From assembly GCA_026388495.1 (NCBI GenBank), contig JAPLJQ010000136.1, positions 1-27,693 on the forward strand: 27,693 nucleotides of DNA, in the 5' to 3' direction. Both the position numbers and the translations under genes were made by a program. Each line of letters begins with the position of its first letter. The stretch's first letter is position 1. This stretch comes from Deltaproteobacteria bacterium. GTDB taxonomy: Bacteria; Desulfobacterota; Syntrophia; Syntrophales; UBA2185. Positions 14,820 to 22,496 of this stretch are shown here, piece by piece. The notes beneath the pieces are model-generated. The model was not told where the DNA came from, did not search any database, and worked only from the letters and a program-made list of their open reading frames with translations.

Positions 14820-16035
14820 CTAATTTCTGATAAAGCAGCGGGGATCTTCTGCAAGATAATCGCCACTGTAAGCTAGGGCACGCCCCCGCCAACCACCGCA
14901 AATCGTCCTGTAACGGCAGTCTCCGCAGAGGCCATTCAGTGTATTTTCCCGATTCCTCAGGTTCATAAAAACTGGGGATTCTTCGTAAATTTCCCTGAAG
15001 GATGTTTCCCGGACGTTTCCGGTCTTCACTTCCACGAACGGGCATGGCCATACGTCACCGTTTGATTTGATGTAGACTAAGCCTCTGCCTGCGGCGCATC
15101 CGTGAAAGACCTTTTCAGCAAATGTGGGCATCAAGCCATTATTTATACCTTTTTTTTTCAAGGATATAAGGCCAGTACTGGGGCCCCGCGACGGGTTCGA
15201 TAATGGTCCCGGTGTATTTCTGTTTTTGAGAAATCAGCCTGCTCAGATTCTCATTGGCTGATTTTTTCAGGGTGGCCTTTTCAATCTTCTCCCCCCTGCC
15301 TACGGCAACAAGCTGATACATCAGCATGATCCTGACATCCTGCGCGTTAACGAAGTCGATCAATTCGGAGAGGTTTTCCATGTTGTATTCCATTGCCGTG
15401 GTGTTGATCTGGAGGAGGATCCCCGCCTTTTTTGTGGCTTCCATCGCCCGGAGGGCCAGATCGAAGGCCTGCGGTGATTTTCTGACAAAGTTGTGAATAT
15501 CGGGGTCACAGACATCAATGCTGATGGCATTGCATATGACGCCGTGGTTCTTCAATTTCCAGGCCATCTCCTCATCGATGAGGATGCCATTGGTGGCGAT
15601 GATATTGGCAAATCCAACCGATTTTGAATATTTCAGAAGGTCGAATATGTCAGGTCTGACCAGGGGTTCCCCGCCGGTGTAGAAAAGGGTGCGAAAACCT
15701 TCGACCTCGGCAATCTGATCGATCAGTCTTTTTCCTTCGTCCGTTGAAAGTTCGTTCGGATCCGGTTTACCACTGGCCGCATGGCAGTGTATACAACTGA
15801 GATTGCAGGCAGCTGTGACCTCCCAGACGGGATGACCAGGATAGCCGATACAGCCCATGCCCATGGCGCCGTTGGATACGGGGATCGATTTAAAACTGTG
15901 CCGAATAAGCCACTGGGGAAGTTTCCGCCATCCATTGAGGTAGGCCATCAGCAGGGCACTTCCCAGTTGTCTGCAAAGCAGGGAAGGGGGGTAAAAAAAT
16001 GGTTTTATCTTGTTGTGATGAAAATTATCGGCCAT
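14820..16035 (-). pseudogene. Radical SAM / SPASM protein (AhbC/AhbD/NirJ-like), frameshifted
   Basis: The gene is split into two frames. The 5' part (16035-15139) carries the radical SAM cluster motif CNLSCIHC, then FYTGGEPLVRPDIF. The 3' part (to 14820) carries a SPASM region for auxiliary iron-sulfur clusters: HGCAAGRG, NGDVWPCPF, LCGDCRYRTICGG and GDYLAEDPRC. The break is at a run of nine A (15150-15158); eight A would join the frames. The layout resembles AhbC/AhbD/NirJ enzymes of haem synthesis and related peptide-modifying enzymes. Where relatives have C-G-G-C-R this protein reads CGGWRGRA, so one likely cluster Cys is lost (TGG for TGC). It starts eight bases after the broken UbiA gene. 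Decay is favoured, but a homopolymer sequencing error or transcriptional slippage could restore the frame. Confidence 0.75.
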
Positions 16036-16043
16036 ATGCGCGT

Positions 16044-16994
16044 TTAAAAAAAGGCATAGATATAGGTGCTCGTTGTGCCGAGGTTAACCACAATATTCAT
16101 TCCGCACAGGAATTCCAGGACTTCAGGATCCTCGTATTTCTTTTCCAGCATCATCACCGTGATGATTGCGGACAGGATGAAGACAGGAATGTAGGCATAT
16201 ATGGCCTTAATGGGGACTCCGGCCGTAAGGGAAAAAACATGGCAATCCATGCGAATGCTGATATGAGGATATACAGGGCAACCCCCATGTTTTTCCCGAA
16301 GCGGGCAAGCAGATTTTTTTACCTACAGAGGTGTCTGCCGTATAGTCGGGAAATTCATTCAGAAGAATCACATTGATGATGGTCATGCCGATGGGAATGC
16401 ACATCCAGTGAATTATGGGGTGAATATAGCCTGTCTGAATATAAAAAGAGGACGCGACGGGAAGCCATCCATAACAGAAGCCGATGAAAAGTTCTCCGAA
16501 TCCCCTTTCCACGAGCCTGATCGGTCTTGTGGAATAAAAAAAACCGGAAATGTACCAAGGCATCCCAGGATCAACGTGTAAGGACCGGTTTCAAGGACAA
16601 ATTGAAGGATAACGCTATAACGGCGGCAACCATTTAAGGAGATGAGACTCGTCCAAAGAGGGATCTGCCTGGACAAAATACCCGACGGAATAACCCCGGA
16701 CCCTCCGGCAAACCGGCTGTTGAAAAGTTGTTTTGATACTCTGTCCTCCTCGTGATCAAAGTATTCTCCGGCGTGATAAGTTGAAAGCATGATTAAGACA
16801 ACGGCTATTACCTCGAGAGCGAAAATGGTTGCATCAAAAATCCCATTGATTCTCCAGGAGAGGAATCCTCCGAGAAGAAACGGAAGCACTCCGACAGTGT
16901 GGAATGGAGGTCTCGAGAGACCAAACCATGCCTGTATCTTGACTCTGATGTCCAGATCATCCATGTGCCCTGCAGTAAATGAGATCCCTTTCAT
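16044..16994 (-). pseudogene. UbiA-family prenyltransferase, broken by several single-base indels
   Basis: Joining three frames gives one polytopic UbiA-family membrane enzyme, a type that attaches prenyl chains to aromatic acceptors. Seen in order: KIQAWFGLSRPPFHTVG, the first Asp-rich motif EYFDHEEDRVSKQ, GFFYSTRPIRLVERGFGELF, the second Asp-rich motif NEFPDYTADTSVGKK, and a C-terminal membrane segment ending TYIYAFF. Indels are inferred near 16640 and 16605 (a compensating pair), 16550, 16315 and 16225, mostly in short homopolymers. The start may be the ATG at 16994 or 16964; the frame is open to 17246, but that extension (about 85-94 residues) is unrecognised. It lies eight bases upstream of the broken radical SAM gene, likely one former operon. 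The lipid product cannot be told. Confidence 0.7.
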
Positions 16995-17241
16995 ATGATA
17001 TTCCGATAAAAAATTGCTTCCATGCCTGTTTTCGTCCCTTAGGAAAGACAAAAAGCTTTCTTTGTTAATGGGTCTATTCACTAACACAAAGCATATGTTC
17101 TTCTCAAACCCATGGAATTCAAGATGATGGGGGCCTGATGGGCGAATATTTAATTTAGAAAAATATATTGAATTTTTCTTGATTGTTGTTTTTCTTTGTG
17201 TTACCCATGGCTCATCATGATGTATAGTGCGAATATTGTGT

Positions 17242-17319
17242 ATCAAAAATCAATGTGTGTGCGGGTTAAAAGCATTTTCAAACAGACGTGTCCATTTTCA
17301 GATCAAAAAACAATGTATG
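17242..17319. repeat. Imperfect 18-bp direct repeat before the HU gene
   Basis: ATCAAAAATCAATGTGTG (17242-17259) and ATCAAAAAACAATGTATG (17302-17319) match at 16 of 18 positions with a period of 60 bases. They lie between the decayed UbiA gene and the HU gene. Their role is unknown. Confidence 0.4.
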
Positions 17320-17391
17320 CTATCCTGCCGTTCCTGCAAATGACGCTCCTGATTATGTGTGATTGATTGGCCGGTGGTATCAAGCAGGTTA

Positions 17392-17419
17392 TTGATCCTC
17401 GGATAAGTAGAGATATCAT
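17392..17419 (+). promoter_or_regulatory. Candidate promoter of the HU gene
   Basis: TTGATC (17392-17397), a 16-base spacer and TATCAT (17414-17419) lie about 35 bases before the HU start codon. Confidence 0.5.
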
Positions 17420-17453
17420 TATAAAAAGATTGATGAAAGGGGGATTTTAGAGG

Positions 17454-17726
17454 ATGACGAAAGCAGAATTAATAGCATTTATGGCAGATGAAGCGGATGT
17501 TACGAAAGCAGCGGCTGCGGCGGCATTGCAGGCATACATGGATGCGGTGGCCAAGGAGCTGAAGAAGAACGGAAAACTTGGCCTGGTCGGGTTCGGGACT
17601 TTTTCGGTTGTGAAAAGAAAAGCGAGGGAAGGAAGAAATCCGCAAACGGGGAAAACCATCAAAATTCCGGCCAAGAAAGTCGTTAAGTTCAAAGCGGGGA
17701 AGGGATTGTCCGATAAAGTAAAATAA
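17454..17726 (+). CDS. hup: HU-family DNA-binding protein
   Basis: A 90-residue nucleoid protein that bends DNA as a dimer. It starts MTKAELIAFMADEADVTKAA, has GLVGFGTFSVVKRKAREGRN with the HU/IHF signature, and NPQTGKTIKIPAKKVVKFKAGK for the DNA-binding arm and C-terminal helix. The length is exactly that of HU. GGGGGA and AGAGG precede the ATG. A second, divergent member of the family lies at 21286, so this window encodes two such proteins. Confidence 0.92.
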   Translation: MTKAELIAFMADEADVTKAAAAAALQAYMDAVAKELKKNGKLGLVGFGTFSVVKRKAREGRNPQTGKTIKIPAKKVVKFKAGKGLSDKVK

Positions 17727-17756
17727 TAAAAACGCAAAAAAGAATGTGAGTGATTG

Positions 17757-17791
17757 AGGCCTCCCTGGTATTTGCATTATCACGGAGGCCT
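17757..17791 (+). terminator. Hairpin after the HU gene, probable terminator
   Basis: AGGCCTCC (17757-17764) pairs with GGAGGCCT (17784-17791) across a 19-base loop, about 30 bases after the stop. Only TTAATG follows, so it is not a classic U-run terminator; it may stabilise the 3' end instead. A smaller hairpin, ACGCCT/AGGCGT, follows at 17815-17832. Confidence 0.4.
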
Positions 17792-17855
17792 TAATGCATT
17801 ATTAAGGGACAGAAACGCCTCAACACAGGCGTGACTATAGATATTTCCTGATACA

Positions 17856-17883
17856 TTGACAGGATCGATTCTTTTTGTTAAGA
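17856..17883 (+). promoter_or_regulatory. Weak promoter candidate before trpS
   Basis: A perfect TTGACA (17856-17861) lies about 95 bases before the trpS start, but the sequence at the -10 distance (TTAAGA) is a poor match. Confidence 0.3.
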
Positions 17884-17953
17884 CCGTCGAGAATATCCTG
17901 GTGACGTTTCTGGATAGGCGGCAGATGAAAGCTTTTGAAAGAGGTAAACGTTT

Positions 17954-18943
17954 GTGACGAAAAAGCGGATTTTAAGCGGCATGAGGCCTACGGGACTTCT
18001 CCATCTGGGGCATATTCACGGGGCCTTGAGAAACTGGGTCGAACTTCAGAATGATGGTCATTATGAATGTTATTATTTCGTTGCTGACTGGCATGCCCTG
18101 ACCAGCGACTACAATAACACCCATCAGATTAAAGAACATACCCTGAACATGGTCGTTGATTGGCTTAGTGTCGGGATAGATCCCGTTAAGAGCACCCTGT
18201 TTGTTCAGTCCGGCATCAAAGAACACGCTGAACTTTTTGTGATTCTTTCCATGATAACCCCATTGCCGTGGCTGGAGAGAAATCCGACGTATAAAGAAAT
18301 GAAAGAAGAACTTTCAGAAAAAGACCTTTCAACCTTTGGATTTTTAGGGTATCCGGTCCTCCAGGCTGCAGATATCATCATGTATAAGGCTTATGGTGTG
18401 CCCGTCGGTGTGGATCAACTACCACATGTTGAATTGACCCGTGAGATCGCCAGACGGTTCAACTTCCTTTACAGAGACATATTCCCCATTCCGGAACCGC
18501 TGCTCACGAATGTGCCGAAACTTTTAGGCATTGACGGCAGAAAGATGAGCAAATCCTATGATAATTCTATTAACATAAGCGACAAGGAAGAAACCTTGAA
18601 GTCCAAGGTAGGGGCTATGTTCACAGACCCTCAGCGAATGAGGAAAAAGGATCCGGGCCGACCGGAGCTTTGTAATGTCTTTGGCTATCACCAGATTTAT
18701 TCATCCCCCGATGATGTGGAGGAAATGTCCAGGGAATGCAAAAAGGCGGGCATCGGTTGCACGGATTGTAAGAAGCGTTTGGCGGTGCGGATATCGGAAG
18801 CCATGAATCCGGTTTATCAACGCCAGGATTATTACCGGAGTCATATGGACGAAGTCAGGATCATCATCGAAGACGGAAACAACAGGGCAAGCAGAATCGC
18901 CCGAATGACCATGGAAGAGGTCCGGGAAGCGGTTAAAATCTGA
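17954..18943 (+). CDS. trpS: Tryptophanyl-tRNA synthetase
   Basis: A 329-residue class Ic synthetase that charges tRNA-Trp. The HIGH-type motif is in SGMRPTGLLHLGHIHGALRN, and the KMSKS loop in GRKMSKSYDNSINIS near residue 197. YYFVADWHALTSDY and GVDQLPHVELTREIARRFN are typical of the family. The start is a GTG with GAGG eight bases upstream. The length is normal for bacterial TrpRS. It precedes scpA-scpB-rluB, a common arrangement in this group. Confidence 0.95.
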   Translation: MTKKRILSGMRPTGLLHLGHIHGALRNWVELQNDGHYECYYFVADWHALTSDYNNTHQIKEHTLNMVVDWLSVGIDPVKSTLFVQSGIKEHAELFVILSMITPLPWLERNPTYKEMKEELSEKDLSTFGFLGYPVLQAADIIMYKAYGVPVGVDQLPHVELTREIARRFNFLYRDIFPIPEPLLTNVPKLLGIDGRKMSKSYDNSINISDKEETLKSKVGAMFTDPQRMRKKDPGRPELCNVFGYHQIYSSPDDVEEMSRECKKAGIGCTDCKKRLAVRISEAMNPVYQRQDYYRSHMDEVRIIIEDGNNRASRIARMTMEEVREAVKI

Positions 18944-19057
18944 CAACGCTCAGCGTTTGAAACAGAGGCAACTACCTTACTTAAAAAGGTCATTACCGCG
19001 CGGGTGGTTGATTGACGACATTTTTTGATATTCACGATGGCTTCAAGAGAATGAACT

Positions 19058-19777
19058 ATGGGTTATGAAATCAAGCTCGATATCTTTGAAGGCCCTCTTG
19101 ATCTGTTGCTGTATCTTATCCGTAAGAATGAAATTGATATTTATAACATTCCCATTGCCCTCATTACGGAACAGTATCTCGCACATCTGGATATGATGAG
19201 ATCCCTCAATCTTGATCTTGCCGGAGAATATCTGGTTTTAGCCTCTACGCTTCTCCATATTAAGTCGAAAATGCTTTTGCCCGTGGATGAGGATGAACAT
19301 GATGAGGATGAACCGGATCCCAGGGATGAACTGGTCAGGCAGCTTTTGGAATATCAGCAGTTCAAGGAAGCGGCGTTAAAATTGGAAACGAGGCCTTTAC
19401 TAAACAGAGATGTATTCACAAGGGGTTTCATCGCTGAATCGGGGGCTGATTATGACGATCAGGAAATGGCTGTTGAACTCAATGTGTTTGATCTCGTTGA
19501 GGCTTTTCATAAAATCATTTCGACCATGGAAAAAGGTGACTCACTCGAGATTGATGTTGAAAAGATGTCCCTGAAAGAAAAAATGAATGACATCATGGAG
19601 AGACTTACCGAAAAGGGAGATCTGACAATCGCGGAACTGCTGGGCGCAAATGGCAGTAAGAGGATGTTGCTCTATACCTTTCTGGCGATTTTGGAACTCA
19701 TGCGACAGAGAATGATCCGGGTTTATCAGGGCTGCTCCTTCGGTGTGATCAGGGTTTGCCTTGCCGTGGAGGCTTAA
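19058..19777 (+). CDS. scpA: Segregation and condensation protein A
   Basis: A 239-residue kleisin subunit that bridges the SMC dimer with ScpB for chromosome compaction and segregation. The N-terminal signature FEGPLDLLLYLIRKNEIDIY followed by NIPIALITEQYLAHL is diagnostic. An acidic stretch (DEDEHDEDEPD, near residues 80-90) separates it from the C-terminal winged-helix part (LTIAELLGANGSKRMLLYTF). scpB starts immediately after the stop codon with no gap, so the two are translated together. No smc gene is in the window. Confidence 0.93.
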   Translation: MGYEIKLDIFEGPLDLLLYLIRKNEIDIYNIPIALITEQYLAHLDMMRSLNLDLAGEYLVLASTLLHIKSKMLLPVDEDEHDEDEPDPRDELVRQLLEYQQFKEAALKLETRPLLNRDVFTRGFIAESGADYDDQEMAVELNVFDLVEAFHKIISTMEKGDSLEIDVEKMSLKEKMNDIMERLTEKGDLTIAELLGANGSKRMLLYTFLAILELMRQRMIRVYQGCSFGVIRVCLAVEA

Positions 19778-20305
19778 ATGGAAGAAAATAAGACGATCAT
19801 TGAAGCTCTAATTTTTGCTTCGGACAATCCGCTTTCTGCAGACAGGGTGGCTGAAATTATTCCTGATGTAAAAAAGGATGAGATCAATCGTCTGATTCGT
19901 GAGCTGATGAGAGAATATGAAGAAAGACGGAGTGGCCTTTATATCCAGGAGGTTGCCGGAGGTTTTCAGTTCAGGAGCCGGGAAAGTCTGGGCTCTTGGA
20001 TAAACAGGATGAAGGGGGGAAAATCTTTGATGCTGTCCCCTGCGGCTATGGAAACCCTTGCTGTTGTCGCTTACAGGCAGCCGGTCGTAAAGGCGGAGAT
20101 AGACAGAGTTCGCGGGGTGGATGTCAGCGGGTCTTTAAGGGGACTGCTGGAGAAGAAATATGTGAGGATCATGGGCCGGAAAGACGTTCCGGGTAAGCCT
20201 ATCATATACGGGACAACTAAAAAATTTCTTGAGGTTTTTAATTTAAAAGACCTCTCAGAGCTGCCGACCCTTCGCGAGTTAAAAGATTTAAAAAATGGGA
20301 CATAA
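19778..20305 (+). CDS. scpB: Segregation and condensation protein B
   Basis: A 175-residue ScpB with two winged-helix domains; it binds ScpA as a dimer in the SMC complex. The N-terminus reads IEALIFASDNPLSADRVAEI, and the diagnostic segment LSPAAMETLAVVAYRQPVVK is followed by IDRVRGVDVSGSLRGLLEKK and GRKDVPGKPIIYGTTKKFLE. The start abuts the scpA stop. The length is slightly short but within the family range. A repeat-like spacer separates it from rluB. Confidence 0.94.
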   Translation: MEENKTIIEALIFASDNPLSADRVAEIIPDVKKDEINRLIRELMREYEERRSGLYIQEVAGGFQFRSRESLGSWINRMKGGKSLMLSPAAMETLAVVAYRQPVVKAEIDRVRGVDVSGSLRGLLEKKYVRIMGRKDVPGKPIIYGTTKKFLEVFNLKDLSELPTLRELKDLKNGT

Positions 20306-20405
20306 CTTCCAAGTACAAAATCCCAAGCTCCGGACAATATCCAAATTCAAATGTCTGAAACATTTATAATTTTGATATCATGATTTTGTATTTGTTAATA
20401 GTATA
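20306..20405. repeat. AT-rich imperfect palindrome, likely a dispersed intergenic repeat
   Basis: Between scpB and rluB the left part (CAAGTACAAAATCCCAAGC, then ATCCAAATTCAAATG) is an imperfect inverted copy of the right part (ATTTATAATTTTGATATCAT, then GATTTTGTATTTG), folding around GTCTGAAAC. The style, many CAAAT and ATTTTG blocks, resembles small palindromic intergenic repeats seen in many copies in environmental Deltaproteobacteria. Only one copy is in the window. Confidence 0.45.
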
Positions 20406-20414
20406 GGATATTTT

Positions 20415-21134
20415 ATGCAGGAGCGGCTTCAGAAGATCATTGCGTCTGCTGGCATTACGTCAAGACGTCATGCTGAGAAGATGATTGTGGATGGGAGGGT
20501 AACGGTCAATCATGTTTTAGTAAGACAGTTGGGTGCAAAGGCGGATATTGAAGAAGATGAAATCCGTGTGGATGATAAACTCATCTTCCATGAAGTATCA
20601 AAAATATACCTGATGTTGAACAAGCCGAAGGGATACGTGACAACCCTTTTCGATCCGCAAAACCGGCCCATTGTTACGGATCTTCTTTCAGGGGTTTCGG
20701 ACAGGGTTTTCCCCGTAGGAAGGCTCGACTATGATTCCGAGGGACTTCTTTTGATGACCAATGATGGAGATTTTTCCCAGAAGCTTCAACACCCCCGTTT
20801 CAGTATTCCTAAAACATATGAGGTCAAGATTGACGGAAAACTAACGGATCGTGATCTGCAATCTCTGATAAAGGGGATAAGACTGGAGGACGGCAAATTT
20901 CGACCGGATCATGTCCAGATCACAAGAAAGAGCCCCAAAAGTACATGGTACACCTTAACCATTTCAGAGGGAAGAAATAGATTAATCCGTAGAGGTTTTG
21001 ATTCATTTGGCCATTCTGTTATTCGACTGATCCGGGTCGCCGTGTCAGACCTTAATGTCGGAAATTTAGAGACGGGTGCATACAGGCATCTGACAAAAGA
21101 AGAAGTGAAAAAGCTTCTATCTTTGTCGAAATAA
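20415..21134 (+). CDS. rluB: 23S rRNA pseudouridine synthase, RluB-type
   Basis: A 239-residue enzyme of the RsuA/RluB/E/F family that isomerises uridine in the large-subunit rRNA. Residues 1-60 form an S4 RNA-binding domain (LQKIIASAGITSRRHAEKMI). The catalytic region has MLNKPKGYVTTLFDP and GRLDYDSEGLLLMTNDGDF, with the Asp of G-R-L-D as the nucleophile. SEGRNRLIRRGFDSFGHSVI closes the active site. RluB (U2605) is the best guess because of length and the conserved scpA-scpB-rluB order. RsuA and RluE/F are alternatives. Confidence 0.88.
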   Translation: MQERLQKIIASAGITSRRHAEKMIVDGRVTVNHVLVRQLGAKADIEEDEIRVDDKLIFHEVSKIYLMLNKPKGYVTTLFDPQNRPIVTDLLSGVSDRVFPVGRLDYDSEGLLLMTNDGDFSQKLQHPRFSIPKTYEVKIDGKLTDRDLQSLIKGIRLEDGKFRPDHVQITRKSPKSTWYTLTISEGRNRLIRRGFDSFGHSVIRLIRVAVSDLNVGNLETGAYRHLTKEEVKKLLSLSK

Positions 21135-21157
21135 TTAATGTTTTATAAAAAATTGTC

Positions 21158-21185
21158 TTGACATTCGTATCAAAATAAATAATAG
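21158..21185 (+). promoter_or_regulatory. Promoter candidate before the IHF/HU-like gene
   Basis: TTGACA (21158-21163), a 16-base AT-rich spacer and TAATAG (21180-21185) lie about 100 bases before the start codon, in the gap after rluB. Confidence 0.5.
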
Positions 21186-21285
21186 TCGGCGAAAATAAAG
21201 AGATATTATCATGTTAATTGAAATAATACTTTCGTTCTGCTTTTAAAGAGGTTGTATCTTCATGTATCATAAAGAGGAGGAAGCT

Positions 21286-21567
21286 ATGAATAAATCGGGG
21301 CTTATTGAAGCTTTAAGCAAGAAAGAAAACCTGACGGAGAAAAAGGCGATCGATGTTGTCAATTTGATCTTCAAAGGTTTTACAGATACGCTAAAAAAGG
21401 GCGGCAGAATAGAAATTAGAGGTTTTGGAAGCTTCGTCGTAAGGAATTATGAAGCGTACACCGGCAGGAATCCAAAGACGGGAAAAAATATCAAGGTAGC
21501 TCCGAAAAGATTGCCTTTCTTTAAGGTCGGGAAAGAACTTAAATCTAAAGTTGATAAAAAGAAATAG
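21286..21567 (+). CDS. HU/IHF-family DNA-binding protein, IHF-beta-like
   Basis: A 93-residue nucleoid protein related to HU and IHF. It begins MNKSGLIEALSKKENLTEKK; GGRIEIRGFGSFVVRNYEAY and TGRNPKTGKNIKVAPKRLPF give the family signature and DNA-binding arm, and the I-E-I-R-G-F-G-S-F form is more IHF-beta-like than HU-like. An upstream start at 21262 exists, but GAGGAGGAAGCT sits directly before the ATG at 21286, which I choose. It has its own promoter candidate and is followed by two terminator-like hairpins. Confidence 0.9.
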   Translation: MNKSGLIEALSKKENLTEKKAIDVVNLIFKGFTDTLKKGGRIEIRGFGSFVVRNYEAYTGRNPKTGKNIKVAPKRLPFFKVGKELKSKVDKKK

Positions 21568-21581
21568 GCTCTTAAGATAAA

Positions 21582-21600
21582 AAAAGAGCGATGCTCTTTT
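21582..21600 (+). terminator. First hairpin after the IHF-like gene
   Basis: AAAAGAGC (21582-21589) and GCTCTTTT (21593-21600) form a perfect 8-bp stem with a 3-base loop, 14 bases after the stop codon. The T residues lie in the stem and GGCG follows. Confidence 0.5.
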
Positions 21601-21635
21601 GGCGAGGGCAGGTCATTATCAAGAGATGAATTACC

Positions 21636-21661
21636 GGGGATCATGTGATCCCCTTTTTTTT
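21636..21661 (+). terminator. Strong rho-independent terminator after the IHF-like gene
   Basis: GGGGATC (21636-21642), loop ATGT, GATCCCC (21647-21653), then eight T (21654-21661). It ends only three bases before the likely ATG of the M50 protease gene. Confidence 0.8.
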
Positions 21662-21664
21662 AAT

Positions 21665-22495
21665 ATGATCAAGATGCATAGATTTCCCGTTGCCAATGTG
21701 ATCCTTTTTCTCATTACCGTCTTCAGTACCCTTGTCGCGGGAACCTTGCAGCAGGGGATAAATCCCCTTGAGTATCCCTTGTCCATTTGGAGGGGTATCC
21801 CGTTTTCATTCACCCTCCTGATGATACTGGGGGCGCATGAATTCGGACACTATTTCATGTCCAGACGGCATCATATCGACGTGACCCTGCCGTATTTCAT
21901 ACCGGCACCTTCTTTTATCGGGACGTTTGGTGCATTTATCAAAATGAAATCCCCCATTATGGACCGAAGAATCCTTCTTGACATCGGGGCAGCCGGTCCC
22001 CTTGCAGGACTGATCGTTGCCGTGCCGTTTTTGTTGGTCGGCCTTCATCTCTCAGAGGTCAGGATCGAAACGGTGGACTCGGGGATGAATCTCGGCACAT
22101 CCCTTTTCTTTTCGTTGCTTAGCTGGATTGTTCACGGATTTCTTCCCGATGAGGCAAATCTGGTTCTCCACCCTGTTGCCTTTTCGGGGTGGATCGGATT
22201 GCTCGTGACCTCTTTAAATCTTCTGCCCGCCGGGCAACTGGATGGAGGACATGTGGCTTATGCGGTTCTTGGTTCCAAACAAAGGCTGGTGGCAAAAGGC
22301 GTTATTGCCGTCCTGATTGTTCTTGGAATCTTTGGATGGATTGGGTGGCTTGTCTGGGCGGCGATCCTCGTTTTTATGGGGATATATCATCCCCCTGTTG
22401 TTTACGACTGGATTCCCCTTGACAGGAGAAGAAAAAACGTCGGTTGGATTTCCCTGGCAATTTTTGTCCTGACATTCACGCCGACACCGTTCTGA
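21665..22495 (+). CDS. M50-family (site-2 protease type) membrane metallopeptidase
   Basis: A polytopic zinc protease of about 276 residues with at least five hydrophobic segments. The zinc site is GAHEFGHYF (H-E-x-x-H), with NLLPAGQLDGGHV as the second motif carrying the third ligand (L-D-G). YFIPAPSFIGTFGAFIKMKS is the usual loop after the active site. Such proteases cut transmembrane segments, often in stress signalling; the substrate is unknown. The frame is open from 21599, with an ATG at 21626 before the terminator hairpin. The ATG at 21665 lies directly after the T-run and lacks a ribosome site, so the start is uncertain. It converges on radC with a single base between the stops. Confidence 0.85.
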   Translation: MIKMHRFPVANVILFLITVFSTLVAGTLQQGINPLEYPLSIWRGIPFSFTLLMILGAHEFGHYFMSRRHHIDVTLPYFIPAPSFIGTFGAFIKMKSPIMDRRILLDIGAAGPLAGLIVAVPFLLVGLHLSEVRIETVDSGMNLGTSLFFSLLSWIVHGFLPDEANLVLHPVAFSGWIGLLVTSLNLLPAGQLDGGHVAYAVLGSKQRLVAKGVIAVLIVLGIFGWIGWLVWAAILVFMGIYHPPVVYDWIPLDRRRKNVGWISLAIFVLTFTPTPF

Positions 22496-22496
22496 T

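Noticed and set aside
15150..15158. Programmed -1 ribosomal frameshift in the radical SAM gene
   Set aside because: The rejoining requires +1 (or -2), so a classic A-AAA-AAG type -1 slip would not give the SPASM frame.
18947..18959. AACGC/GCGTT mini-palindrome after trpS as a terminator
   Set aside because: The stem is 5 bp with a 3-base loop and no T-run follows.
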